A stretch of 64,000 nucleotides of DNA from Sinorhizobium psoraleae (GTDB lineage Bacteria; Pseudomonadota; Alphaproteobacteria; Rhizobiales; Rhizobiaceae), in the NCBI RefSeq assembly GCF_013283645.1, contig NZ_JABEKV010000004.1, positions 372,001 through 436,000 on the forward strand, written 5' to 3'. Under the pieces are notes generated by a model. That model saw only the letters and a list, made by a program, of their open reading frames with translations, did no database searches and was not told the origin of the DNA. A program made the position numbers and the translations under genes. Position 1 is the first letter of the stretch. Every line of letters begins with the position of its first letter. Of this stretch, positions 33,510-42,901 are shown piece by piece.

Positions 33510-34712
33510 ATGACGAAATCCGCAAACGATGTGGTGATCACCGGCGTCGGTATCGTGACGAGCCAGGGCGTCGGTGTTGATCCGCATGTCGCGCTCTTGA
33601 GCGCCGCCGAGCCGCCGAAGGCGCGCATCGAGACCGAACGCTTCGCCCCCTATCCGATCCACCCGCTGCCGGAGATCGACTGGTCGCAGCAGATCGCCAA
33701 ACGCGGCGACCAGCGGCAGATGGAGAACTGGCAGCGCCTCGGCGTCTTCGCCGCGGGCCTCGCGCTCGACGATGCGGGCCTGAAGGACAATCTCGAAGCC
33801 TGCGGCAGCATGGACATGATCGTGGCGGCCGGCGGCGGTGAGCGCGACATCAACGTCGACTCGCTGATCGTCGACGAGGGCCTGAAGCGCAACGATCGGG
33901 AGCAGCTCCTGAACGAGAAGCTGACGACGGAGTTGCGTCCGACGCTCTTTCTTGCACAGCTTTCCAACCTGCTCGCCGGCAATATTTCCATCGTCCACAA
34001 GGTGACGGGCTCGTCGCGCACTTTCATGGGCGAGGAGGCGGCCGGCATTTCCGCCTTTGAAACCGCCTTCGCCCGCATCAAGGCCGGCCAGTCAAGCCAC
34101 ACGCTCGTCGGCGGCGCGTTTTCGGCCGAGCGAATGGACATCATACTGCTGATCGAAGCCATCCAGGGCCATGCCCTCGGCGACTGGCACCCGATCTGGT
34201 CACGCAAGGCTGAGGATGGCGGCGGGTTGATCCTCGGTTCCGTCGGCGCCTTCCTAGTTCTCGAATCCCGCCAATATGCCGAGGCGCGGGGCGCCCGCAT
34301 CTATGCATCGATCGAGGCGATCGGTGGCGATCGCGGCAGCCGCCAGGACGGCCGGCTGGAGGCGCGTCTCTCCGATCTCGCGGCACCGGCAGCGGCCTTC
34401 GAGCCGCAGTCGACCGTCGTCTTTTCCGGCACCAGCGGCTTCCACGATCTCGCCCGGCGCGAGAAGGCGTTTCTCGAAACGAAGCTCGCCCACCGGCCCG
34501 TTCGCGCCTATGGCGGTATCGTCGGACACGGCATCGAGGCGCAGTTTCCGGTGGGGCTGGCGCTCGCGGCGCTCTCTCTCGGCCACGCCGCAACGGTTCC
34601 GCCCTTCGATCCCGAGGCGGAGGCCGCGATGACGGCGCCGGCAAAGACGGCGATCGTGACGACCATCGGCCACGCCCGCGGCGAAGGCATCGCCGTGCTT
34701 TCCGCGGAATAA
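33510..34712 (+). CDS. fabF2XL: Beta-ketoacyl-ACP synthase-like protein without catalytic cysteine
   Basis: 400 residues with thiolase fold. The active-site TACASG motif of KAS II is replaced by TGSSRTFMGEE (about 166-176), so the nucleophile Cys is a Ser. The first catalytic His (NAHGTST) is also lost. A GIVGHGIEA segment keeps the region of the second His. It resembles a chain-length-factor partner of polyketide synthases, likely pairing with the next gene to set C26-C28 length. The ATG at 33510 is chosen. Confidence 0.85.
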   Translation: MTKSANDVVITGVGIVTSQGVGVDPHVALLSAAEPPKARIETERFAPYPIHPLPEIDWSQQIAKRGDQRQMENWQRLGVFAAGLALDDAGLKDNLEACGSMDMIVAAGGGERDINVDSLIVDEGLKRNDREQLLNEKLTTELRPTLFLAQLSNLLAGNISIVHKVTGSSRTFMGEEAAGISAFETAFARIKAGQSSHTLVGGAFSAERMDIILLIEAIQGHALGDWHPIWSRKAEDGGGLILGSVGAFLVLESRQYAEARGARIYASIEAIGGDRGSRQDGRLEARLSDLAAPAAAFEPQSTVVFSGTSGFHDLARREKAFLETKLAHRPVRAYGGIVGHGIEAQFPVGLALAALSLGHAATVPPFDPEAEAAMTAPAKTAIVTTIGHARGEGIAVLSAE

Positions 34713-34725
34713 GGGGGCTCGCACC

Positions 34726-36009
34726 ATGAGCAAGGCATATACGGATCATCTCGGCCGCCCGATCGTCGCCGTTACCGGCATGGGCGTCATCACCTCGCTG
34801 GGCCAAGGTCTCGAAGACAACTGGGCGGCGCTGACCGGCGGCGTTTCCGGCATCCACAAGATCACCCGTTTCCCGACCGAGGGGCTTTCGACGCGCATCA
34901 GCGGTACCGTCGATTTCATTGAACTACCGGCGGAAAATGCGGTCGAGCGCTCCTATGCGATGGCGCGCGAAACGACGCTGGAGGCGCTGGCGCAGGCCGG
35001 TCTTTCCGGTGATTTCAACGGTCCGCTGTTCCTGGCCGCCCCGCCGATCGAACCGGAATGGAGCGCTCGCTTCGAGCTTGCGGACCGTTCGCCGCCGTCC
35101 GAGCGGCCGGGCGACGCCTATAACCGCTTCCTCGCCGCGATGCGGCAGAAGGCGGATCCGGTGTTTCACGAGGCGGTGCTTTTCGGTTCTATCTCGGAAC
35201 GCCTTGCCGACCGCTTCGGCACGCGCGGCCTGCCGGTGACGCTTTCGACGGCCTGTGCTTCCGGCGCGACGGCGATCCAACTGGGCGTCGAGGCTATCCG
35301 CCAGGGCCGCACCGACCGGGCGCTGACGGTCGCAACGGACGGCTCGGTCAGCGCCGAGGCGCTGATCCGCTTCTCGCTGCTCTCTGCGCTCTCGACCCAG
35401 AACGACCCGCCCGAGAAGGCTTCGAAGCCCTTCACCAAGGACCGCGACGGCTTCGTCATCGCGGAAGGCGCTGCGACGCTGGTGCTGGAATCCCTGGAAG
35501 CGGCTCTTGCCCGCGGCGCGCGCATCTACGGCATCCTCAAGGGCTGCGGCGAAAAGGCAGACCTTTTCCACCGTACGCGCTCGTCGCCGGATGGTGGCCC
35601 GGCGATCGCGACGATCCGCGCAGCGCTCGAGGACGCCGGCATCGACGAGACCGGCATCGGCTATATCAATGCCCATGGCACCTCGACGCCGGAAAACGAC
35701 AAGATGGAATACCTGTCGATGTCGTCCGTCTTCGGCGAGCGCCTGCCGACGATCCCGGTTTCCTCGAACAAGTCGATGATCGGCCATACGCTGACGGCCG
35801 CTGGTGCTGTCGAGGCGGTCTTCTCGCTCCAGACCATGCTGACCGGCACCCTGCCGCCGACCATCAACTACCAGAACCCCGACCCGGCGATCGTTCTCGA
35901 TGCCGTGCCGAACGTGAAGCGCAGCCAGCAGGTAACTGCCGTGCTGTCGAACTCCTTCGGCTTCGGTGGTCAGAACGCCAGCCTTGTCATGACCGCCGAG
36001 CCGGCCTAA
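34726..36009 (+). CDS. fabF1XL: Beta-ketoacyl-ACP synthase II, VLCFA type
   Basis: 427 residues, fully equipped: Cys177 in STACASG, His in NAHGTSTPEND and His in NKSMIGHTLTAAG. Condenses malonyl-ACP onto long acyl chains carried by AcpXL. It lies 13 bp after the cysteine-less paralogue, its presumed partner. A RIME-like palindrome separates it from adh2XL. Confidence 0.92.
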   Translation: MSKAYTDHLGRPIVAVTGMGVITSLGQGLEDNWAALTGGVSGIHKITRFPTEGLSTRISGTVDFIELPAENAVERSYAMARETTLEALAQAGLSGDFNGPLFLAAPPIEPEWSARFELADRSPPSERPGDAYNRFLAAMRQKADPVFHEAVLFGSISERLADRFGTRGLPVTLSTACASGATAIQLGVEAIRQGRTDRALTVATDGSVSAEALIRFSLLSALSTQNDPPEKASKPFTKDRDGFVIAEGAATLVLESLEAALARGARIYGILKGCGEKADLFHRTRSSPDGGPAIATIRAALEDAGIDETGIGYINAHGTSTPENDKMEYLSMSSVFGERLPTIPVSSNKSMIGHTLTAAGAVEAVFSLQTMLTGTLPPTINYQNPDPAIVLDAVPNVKRSQQVTAVLSNSFGFGGQNASLVMTAEPA

Positions 36010-36029
36010 GCCCCGGCCCACAACGAACA

Positions 36030-36080
36030 GAGCGGGGTGAGGAAAAGTGTGAGCGGTTTTCCCGCTCCGCATCCCCGCTC
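36030..36080. repeat. RIME-like palindrome between fabF1XL and adh2XL
   Basis: Perfect outer arms GAGCGGGG/CCCCGCTC with inner GAGGAAAAGTGTGAGCGG, matching the first palindrome of the copy at 32798. The second palindrome is missing or decayed. Confidence 0.75.
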
Positions 36081-36122
36081 AAAACTTTTAGAATCGATGC
36101 CGCCCTCGGCAAAGGAAAGACC

Positions 36123-37151
36123 ATGCGCGCCCTGCAACTGCTCGATGACCGCAAGCTTGAAATCACCGACCTTCCGGAACCGGAAGCGCCCGGTCCCGGT
36201 GAAGTCACGCTTCGCGTCAAGGCCGTGGCGCTCAACCATATCGACGTCTGGGGCTGGCGCGGCATGGCCTTTGCCAAGCGCAAGATGCCGCTGGTAATCG
36301 GCGCGGAAGCCTCTGGTGTGGTCGAGAGCATCGGTCCCGGCGTCGCCAATGTTCTGCCCGGCCAGCTCGTCTCGATCTATGGCGCGCGCACCTGCGGGCT
36401 CTGCCGTCCCTGCCGCGAGGGGCGCGACAATCTCTGCGAACATGTAGGCGGCGTGCACGGCTTCCACCTCGACGGTTTCGCGCAGGAACTGGTGAACCTC
36501 CCGGCGCGCCTGCTCGTTCCGGCGCCTCCGGGCGTCGATGCCGTCGGTGCGGCGCTGGCACCCGTCACCTTCGGCACGGTCGAACACATGCTCTTCGACA
36601 ACGCCAAGCTCGAACCCGGGGAAACGATCCTCGTCCATGCCGGCGGTTCCGGCATCGGCACGGCCGCGATCCAGCTTGCCAAGAAGATCGGCTGCACGGT
36701 GATCACCACTGTCGGTTCGGATGACAAGATCGAGAAGGCGAAGGCACTCGGCGCCGATCATGTCATCAACTACCGCACGGACCGCTTCGAGGGCGTGGTG
36801 CGCAAGCTCACCAGGAAGAAGGGCGTCGACGTTGTCTTCGAACACGTGGGCAAGGACACCTGGGCAGGCTCGATGCTGTCGATGAAGCGGGGAGGGCGTC
36901 TCGTTACCTGCGGCTCGACGTCCGGCGTCTCGACCGACATGAACCTGATGATGCTCTTCCAGCAGCAGTTGAAGCTGCTCGGCTCCTTCGGCTGCCGCAT
37001 GGAAAACATGGCGAACGCCATGCAGAAGATGGGTCGCGGCCTCGTGCATCCGGTGATCGATACCGAAGTCGGCTTCAACGATATCGACCGGGCGCTGGAA
37101 CGGATGGAAACGCGACAGGTCTTCGGCAAGATCATCCTTCGGATGGACTGA
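36123..37151 (+). CDS. adh2XL: Zinc-type alcohol dehydrogenase/reductase of the VLCFA cluster
   Basis: 342-residue MDR-family oxidoreductase. Structural zinc site Cys91, 94, 97, 105 (CGLCRPC...C). The NAD(P) motif is GGSGIGTAAIQLA. At the catalytic zinc position the usual Cys is Asp41 (NHIDVW), so chemistry may differ from classical ADH. In the acpXL cluster it is proposed to act in reduction or oxidation of the very-long acyl chain. Confidence 0.88.
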   Translation: MRALQLLDDRKLEITDLPEPEAPGPGEVTLRVKAVALNHIDVWGWRGMAFAKRKMPLVIGAEASGVVESIGPGVANVLPGQLVSIYGARTCGLCRPCREGRDNLCEHVGGVHGFHLDGFAQELVNLPARLLVPAPPGVDAVGAALAPVTFGTVEHMLFDNAKLEPGETILVHAGGSGIGTAAIQLAKKIGCTVITTVGSDDKIEKAKALGADHVINYRTDRFEGVVRKLTRKKGVDVVFEHVGKDTWAGSMLSMKRGGRLVTCGSTSGVSTDMNLMMLFQQQLKLLGSFGCRMENMANAMQKMGRGLVHPVIDTEVGFNDIDRALERMETRQVFGKIILRMD

Positions 37152-37155
37152 ACAC

Positions 37156-38085
37156 GTGCGGATGCTGATTGCGCGGCTTGTGCTGGCCGCCAACCATTTT
37201 CGGCAATGGCTGATTGCGCAGTTCGTGTTCCTGCTGCTGACGGTGCTTAAGCTCTTTCCGCCGGACACGGCGATCAACTTCATGGATCGTGTCGCCCGGT
37301 GGATCGGCCCGAAGACCGGGCGCTACAAGCTGACGCTCACCAATCTGCGTAATGCCTTTCCGGAAAAGAGCGAGGCGGAGCTCGAGGAGATCGCACTCGA
37401 CAGCTGGGGCAATATGGGCCGGATGGCAGCGGAATACGTCTTCCTCGACCAGCTCTTCGATTTCGACCCTCATCGGTCGGAGCCGGGCAGGGTGGAAGTG
37501 TCGGGTATCCCGCTGTTCCTGGACTTGCGCGACAACCCGCGGCCCTTCATCGTCTTCACGGCCCACAGCGGCAATTTCGAGATGCTGCCCGTCGCGGGCT
37601 CAGCCTTCGGTCTCGACGTCACGGTCCTCTTCCGCCCGCCGAACAACCCCTACATGGCTGATAAGGTCTTCGAGTTCCGCAAGGCGCGGATGGGCAATCT
37701 CGTGCCGTCCCATGCCGGTTCTTCCTTCGCGCTTGCCCGTCAGTTGGAGCGCGGCGGTGGTGTGGGCGTTCTGGTCGATCAGAAGTTCCGCAAGGGTTTG
37801 AAGACCAGGTTCTTCGGCAGGGACGTGCAGACCAATCCGCTGCTGGCCAAACTCGTGCGCCAGTTCAACTGCGAGGTCTATCCCGCCCGCTGTATCCGCC
37901 TGCCTGGCGGTCGCTTCCGGCTGGAGCTCGAACCGGCGATCACGATTCCCCGCAGGGCCGACGGCAGCGTCGACGTCAATGCTACGGCCCAGATGCTGAA
38001 CGACAAGGTAGAGAGCTGGGTGCGCGAATATCCGGGCCAATGGCTCTGGTACCACGACCGCTGGAACATCAAGCGTAGCCTCTAA
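37156..38085 (+). CDS. lpxXL: Lipid A very-long-chain acyltransferase
   Basis: 309 residues, LpxL/HtrB family. N-terminal membrane anchor (about 18-35). Catalytic HX4E motif HSGNFE at 137-142. Transfers the 27-hydroxyoctacosanoyl group from AcpXL to lipid A at the inner membrane. GTG start at 37156, or ATG two codons later. Last gene of the cluster, 4 bp after adh2XL. Confidence 0.92.
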   Translation: MRMLIARLVLAANHFRQWLIAQFVFLLLTVLKLFPPDTAINFMDRVARWIGPKTGRYKLTLTNLRNAFPEKSEAELEEIALDSWGNMGRMAAEYVFLDQLFDFDPHRSEPGRVEVSGIPLFLDLRDNPRPFIVFTAHSGNFEMLPVAGSAFGLDVTVLFRPPNNPYMADKVFEFRKARMGNLVPSHAGSSFALARQLERGGGVGVLVDQKFRKGLKTRFFGRDVQTNPLLAKLVRQFNCEVYPARCIRLPGGRFRLELEPAITIPRRADGSVDVNATAQMLNDKVESWVREYPGQWLWYHDRWNIKRSL

Positions 38086-38095
38086 ACGCGCCCCG

Positions 38096-41000
38096 CTAGC
38101 CCATCCAAAGCGCCGCCTTGTTGCGTGCCGCGCGTTCCCGCGCGATCTGCATGGCAGCGGCTGCGCCACCGGGGTCGCCGGCTGCGGACAAGAGCACCGC
38201 CCGCGACTTCGCCAGCAGCGGCTCGAACTGGGCCTCGCCAAAACGCGCCGCCCTTTCATCGTGCCGGTCCAGCAGCGCGCGTGCTTCGTCGAGCCGCCCG
38301 ACGGCCACATAGGCGTCGGAAAGCAGGCTTGCGAAATAGGCCTGCCAGTTCTCGAAGCCGGTCATCGCCCAAAGAGCGGAGCCTTCCTCCATCTGGTGGA
38401 TACCGGTATCGATCGCGCCCCGTTTCGCCTTCGCCCAGCCTTGGCAGATCATCGACATGGCGACCATTTCGGGAAAGCCCTGACGGCCGGCGAATTCGAT
38501 GCCTTCTTCGCTGTAACGGGATGCCGTCGGCACATCGTCGCGCAGCATGGCGGTTACGAAGTTGGCGAGCAGTGCGAAGCCGTAAACGTGCGGACGCTTG
38601 ACCAGCTTTGCGAGTTCGAGCGCCGCCTTTGCATGCTTCGCACCCTCGGCGGTCTTCCCCATGACGGTATGCGTCAGGCCGAGATAGAACCGCCCGAAGA
38701 CGCCGAATTCCTTGAGGAAGCGCATGTAGAACTCGCGGTGTAGCGCGCGATCATAGCGCGCGACGGTGGCGCTCAGGTGTTCGAGCGCAGCCGGATTATC
38801 GCCGCGATGCCAGGCGACGAGGCCGCGCATCGTATGGGCGGCGAGGTAGGCCGCATCCGATGGTTCCGCGTCCAATATCGCGAAAATCTGGTCGTTTACC
38901 CGGTCCGCCTCGGCGAGCCTGCCACACGCCCAGTCATGCAAGGCCGTGTTATAGATGACGGGAACCAAGTTGTCGGGTTTGTTCTGACGGCGCAGCAACT
39001 CCAGCGCACGCGCCTGGGCGGCGCCAAAAGCGGGGTTGCCCGGGCCGCGGGTCACCATGAGCGTCGGACCTTCGATCGCCCGCAGCCGCAGTTCAACGTC
39101 GTCGCGTTCGTCGCCTGCCGGCAATTGCTCCGTCGCCGCCAGACCACGGGTGATATGCGCCAGCGCCTCCGCCGCGCTTCCTTCTCCGGCCGCCGCCATC
39201 GCGGCCGTCAAGCGCCATTCGGCTGACTCCCTGTTGCGTCCGGCGGCAAGCAGGTGATCGGCCAGCACCTCGGCAGTGATCCGGCGCCCACCCTTGTCCG
39301 CGAGCATGGCGTCGGCCACGAGGCCGTGCAGCCGGCGTCGCTCGGCCGTGCTCAACGATCCGTATACCGCATCCTGCACCAGGGCATGTTTGAAGATCGC
39401 CGCCGGCTGGCTTCCGGATGCCGTTCCCCTATGAGCGATATCGGCGGCTTCGAGCGTGGCGAGCGCCTTGTCGAAGGTGGTCCGGCCGAGTGCCGACAGG
39501 GAGCGGACCAGTTGAAGGTCGAAGACGCGCCCGACCGTGGCCCCGATCCTCGCGACCTTCTGGGCATGGGGATTGAGCCGGTCGAGCTTGTTCTGCACGA
39601 GCCCGCCAAGAGTCATGGGAACGTCGCGCCGCACCTTCTGACCTTCGGCCTTTTCTCGCCCGCCGAGGTTTTCCGCAAGCATGGAGGCGTATTCCTCGAC
39701 GAAGAGCGGGACGCCATCGGATTTTTCGACGATGACGTGCAGCGTTTCCTCGTCCATGCCGGCAGCAAGGCCGGTCGCCTTCGCGAGTTCGACGGACTGT
39801 GCATCGGTCAGCCGCTCCAGTTGCACGACTTCGCCCAGTGCACTCAGCCGTCCCGCAAACGGGCCCTCCGGCCGGGTCGTGGTCAGCACGGTGCAGGCAT
39901 GGTCAGCGGCGTTCCTGACCAGATTTTCGAGGAATTCCGCAGAGGTGGGGTCGATCCAGTGCACGTCCTCGAAAACCAGCAACAGCGGGTGCCCGGGCAC
40001 GGCCGTGCTGAACACCTTCTTGGACAAGATCTGGAAGGCCATGCGCCTCTTGAGGAGGATGCCGATATCGGCATTCGCTTCCTGCTCGGGGCCGCTCGAC
40101 GCAACCACGTCCATCAGCACCGCGGTTTGTTCCTCGTCCGTCTGCCAGGCCGATTGGAAAAGCCGCCGAAGCTTGTCGCGCCGGACGTCCCGTGCATCGT
40201 CGGCATTCACACCGGACACCCAGTCGAGATAGTCCTTGACGGGATGAAGCGATGAAAACTGGTGGGCGGGCGAGCATTGCAGAGACAGAAAGCGAGCGCT
40301 TTCCATGACTCGATCGCGCCGCAACACGTCGATCAGTCGCGACTTGCCGATGCCGGGTTCGCCGACGAGAACCGCGGCTCCACCCGACCCGCCGGCGGCG
40401 CGCGCCATCAATTTGCGCAACAGGGCGAGCTCTCGGTCGCGGCCGACGAGCGGCGTGCGGCGCTCGCCGCGCAACGCCTCGAAACGGCTGAGGCCCTTGC
40501 GCCGTCGCGGCCGCAGTCTGAAGACGACCTCCGGCTGCTCGAACCCCTTCAGGTCTTGCGGACCGAGGTCCTCGAATTCGAATGCCTTTCCCGCCAGCTT
40601 GCGTGTCGCGGCGCAGACGACCGCCGTATTCGCGGAGGCGAGCGTCTGCAGTCGTGCCGCCTTGTTCAGACAGGCGCCGACGACGTTCTCGCCGTAGTAG
40701 TCGCCCGGCTTCTGATGAATGATGACACGCCCGGTCGCAATGCCGATCCGCGCCGCAAGCCGGGCACCCGCCAGCTTGCGGTTGAGTTGCTCAAGGTTCT
40801 GAAGGATCGTCCAAGCGGCCTGCACGGCCCGCAGCGGATCATCCTCCGTGCCGCGCGGATAGCCGAAGTAGCTGATGACGCCATCGCCCAGATAGTTCGC
40901 CACCGTGCCGTCCTGCGTCCGCGTCGCCTCCGTGCAGAGGTTGTGATAGATGCGCAGCAAGTCGCTGAATGCCTCCGGCCCGTGTTCCTCCAGGAGAGCG

Positions 41001-41131
41001 GTCGAGCCAACGAGATCGGCGAACATCACGGTCAGTTGCCGGTGCTGCGAGGGCATGTCGGAGGGCTCCGCCGGTCCCTGTGCGATCAGCGCGCCGAGCC
41101 GGTCGCCCGGGTGCCTAGTGGACGTCGACAT
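38096..41131 (-). CDS. Class III cyclase fused to AAA-type ATPase and TPR repeats
   Basis: 1011 residues. Cyclase domain about 30-210, with metal Asp39 in MFADLVGST and YLGDGVISYFG. A zinc-ribbon-free link leads to an ATPase domain with Walker A VGEPGIGKSR near 254 and Walker B LLVFEDVHWID. The C-terminal half is helical TPR-like repeats. This architecture (cyclase-ATPase-TPR) is common in rhizobia, but ligand and output are unknown. The ATG at 41131 lies 17 bp inside the upstream c-type heme gene, so the two are cotranscribed. Confidence 0.85.
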   Translation of the reverse strand: MSTSTRHPGDRLGALIAQGPAEPSDMPSQHRQLTVMFADLVGSTALLEEHGPEAFSDLLRIYHNLCTEATRTQDGTVANYLGDGVISYFGYPRGTEDDPLRAVQAAWTILQNLEQLNRKLAGARLAARIGIATGRVIIHQKPGDYYGENVVGACLNKAARLQTLASANTAVVCAATRKLAGKAFEFEDLGPQDLKGFEQPEVVFRLRPRRRKGLSRFEALRGERRTPLVGRDRELALLRKLMARAAGGSGGAAVLVGEPGIGKSRLIDVLRRDRVMESARFLSLQCSPAHQFSSLHPVKDYLDWVSGVNADDARDVRRDKLRRLFQSAWQTDEEQTAVLMDVVASSGPEQEANADIGILLKRRMAFQILSKKVFSTAVPGHPLLLVFEDVHWIDPTSAEFLENLVRNAADHACTVLTTTRPEGPFAGRLSALGEVVQLERLTDAQSVELAKATGLAAGMDEETLHVIVEKSDGVPLFVEEYASMLAENLGGREKAEGQKVRRDVPMTLGGLVQNKLDRLNPHAQKVARIGATVGRVFDLQLVRSLSALGRTTFDKALATLEAADIAHRGTASGSQPAAIFKHALVQDAVYGSLSTAERRRLHGLVADAMLADKGGRRITAEVLADHLLAAGRNRESAEWRLTAAMAAAGEGSAAEALAHITRGLAATEQLPAGDERDDVELRLRAIEGPTLMVTRGPGNPAFGAAQARALELLRRQNKPDNLVPVIYNTALHDWACGRLAEADRVNDQIFAILDAEPSDAAYLAAHTMRGLVAWHRGDNPAALEHLSATVARYDRALHREFYMRFLKEFGVFGRFYLGLTHTVMGKTAEGAKHAKAALELAKLVKRPHVYGFALLANFVTAMLRDDVPTASRYSEEGIEFAGRQGFPEMVAMSMICQGWAKAKRGAIDTGIHQMEEGSALWAMTGFENWQAYFASLLSDAYVAVGRLDEARALLDRHDERAARFGEAQFEPLLAKSRAVLLSAAGDPGGAAAAMQIARERAARNKAALWMG

Positions 41132-42497
41132 GTTCTTGAACGAAGACGTCGTTGCCGGCGGCGGCGTCGAAGGCACTGAGGGCAAACATGATCAGCATGT
41201 CGTAGTCGAGCGCGACCGCATCCTCATTGTCGTTCTGCGGTTTTGACCCCGGTCTGTTCTGAAACCAGCGCGCCCACATCTCCGAGCCGGGCGGATACAT
41301 CGGAAAAAGCGTTCCTTCGCGCGGAAAGGCCTTGTTCGGAGAAGGATACAGGTTTGCGACGAAGGGAAACTGCGCGGTGCCGTGGCAGCTGAGACAGGAG
41401 GAGGCCCGCTGCATCGGGACCCGGCTGCCGTCGGTCAGAAGCACATTGTGGCGTTCGGAGACGTCGATCGGACCGGAAAGCCGGCCGCCCCAGCCGAGCG
41501 AAGAGAGCGCATAGGCGGGCGCCTTCTGATTGATCCATGTCTCTTGCAGGGGGCCGCCTTTCGGGTCAGTGCCGTTCGGTTCACGTGCGAAAGCCGGGTC
41601 GTTGCCCCACATGGCGCCAAGCGGCACCAGCTTGTCCCAGGCAGTCGCGCCCGGGGCATCCTTGTCATAAACGTAGGTGACGAAGACCCAGCCGGTCTGC
41701 GGGGAGGCGACCGTGTCCTTCACGATGATATCGAACTGCAGCACCCGGAGCGGCACGACCACCGCCTTGGCGTTGGTGTAGGGATTGTAGTCCGGCCCCT
41801 GAAGCGACTCGACGGTCGGACGATAGACATTCCATATGCCGGAGCCCTCGACGACGGGCCATTGCTCCGGCGTCGGCGTCACCGCCGCCGCCTTGACCAC
41901 CATCCCGCCCTCCGGGAACGACACCGCCGTTCGATTTGGCCTGAACGGATCGGCCCAGAGCTTCTTCAGCATCGTGGCGGAGAGGGCATCGTAATAGATG
42001 ACCGTATGGTTCTGCATATTGACCGTCAGGCCAGAGTCCTGGAACGTCCCTTGAGTGATTATCTGCCCGGAAAACGAGCCGAGGATGGCTTCCTGCCCGC
42101 TCTCCGGATCGACGACGCCGTTCGGGCCAGCGGTGCCAGCGCCCTGCCAGATCATTCCATACCAGCCATTCGCGGCCGGATCCCAGGTGTCCGGCGCATC
42201 GATCATCGCCCGCATGTTCGGCTCGACGAAGGCCTTGAGCTTGGCAACATAGTCGCCGGCATTTTCGATGTTCAGCGGCATGCGTGGCGCAACCGCGAAC
42301 CACTTGTTTCCGGCTGTTTCCGGATAGTTGTAGTTCAAGCTGCGGTAAGGGCCGCTCCATTCGCTCGCCGTCGGATAGAGACCGTTGTTCGAGGCGTAAG
42401 GGTCCGTTGCGGATGCCGGCAGGGACCACAGGGCTGCCGGGAGAAATATCGCTAGCGCCGAAATCCGAATGCCAAGCCGATAAAGTCCCCGCATCAT
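41115..42497 (-). CDS. Secreted c-type heme protein of unknown function
   Basis: 460 residues. A signal peptide ends near PASA (about residue 30). One CXXCH heme site (SCLSCHG, Cys368-His372) lies in the C-terminal part. No transmembrane helix follows the signal peptide, so it is periplasmic. Most of the protein is not recognised. It overlaps the cyclase gene by 17 bp and could report periplasmic redox state to it. That link is inference. Confidence 0.7.
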   Translation of the reverse strand: MMRGLYRLGIRISALAIFLPAALWSLPASATDPYASNNGLYPTASEWSGPYRSLNYNYPETAGNKWFAVAPRMPLNIENAGDYVAKLKAFVEPNMRAMIDAPDTWDPAANGWYGMIWQGAGTAGPNGVVDPESGQEAILGSFSGQIITQGTFQDSGLTVNMQNHTVIYYDALSATMLKKLWADPFRPNRTAVSFPEGGMVVKAAAVTPTPEQWPVVEGSGIWNVYRPTVESLQGPDYNPYTNAKAVVVPLRVLQFDIIVKDTVASPQTGWVFVTYVYDKDAPGATAWDKLVPLGAMWGNDPAFAREPNGTDPKGGPLQETWINQKAPAYALSSLGWGGRLSGPIDVSERHNVLLTDGSRVPMQRASSCLSCHGTAQFPFVANLYPSPNKAFPREGTLFPMYPPGSEMWARWFQNRPGSKPQNDNEDAVALDYDMLIMFALSAFDAAAGNDVFVQEHVDVH

Positions 42498-42901
42498 GCG
42501 TGCCCCCTCGATCCGGATATGATCCCGAATTGCAATGTATCACGGAAGATCACGGGCGCCAGCAGCGATCTTCAACTGGAGGAGTTAGTCCGAGATTGTC
42601 GCTCTGCGCTCTCGATTCTGGCTGCCGGCTCGCTACTCGACTGTCCTTCGACGGTCCCCGAGCCGCTCATTGCCTTGATTCGAAAATGCTTGAAGCGCGC
42701 GCTTTCTCGCTGTTGAACGATGCCGCAATGAGTGTAAACTCATCGTTGTGGTACGGGGGCTGCTGCAAGCGCCGTGGGTGACAGGCGCACTGCAGTTTTG
42801 GGATCGAGGGGAAATCATCAAAACCCGGATATCGTCTGCGACATTACCGTCTAGCTTGAAGTGCATCGACGCGGCATTGCCGTGGGGAATGGGGATTCGA
42901 A
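42498..42901. other. 404-bp spacer between divergent genes
   Basis: Promoters for the heme protein gene and the PAS gene must lie here. A 65-codon plus-strand frame (42519-42716) has no ribosome site or family match and is not called. Confidence 0.4.

Noticed and set aside
42519..42716. Small plus-strand gene of 65 codons
   Set aside because: No ribosome site, no recognised family, and it lies in a divergent promoter region.
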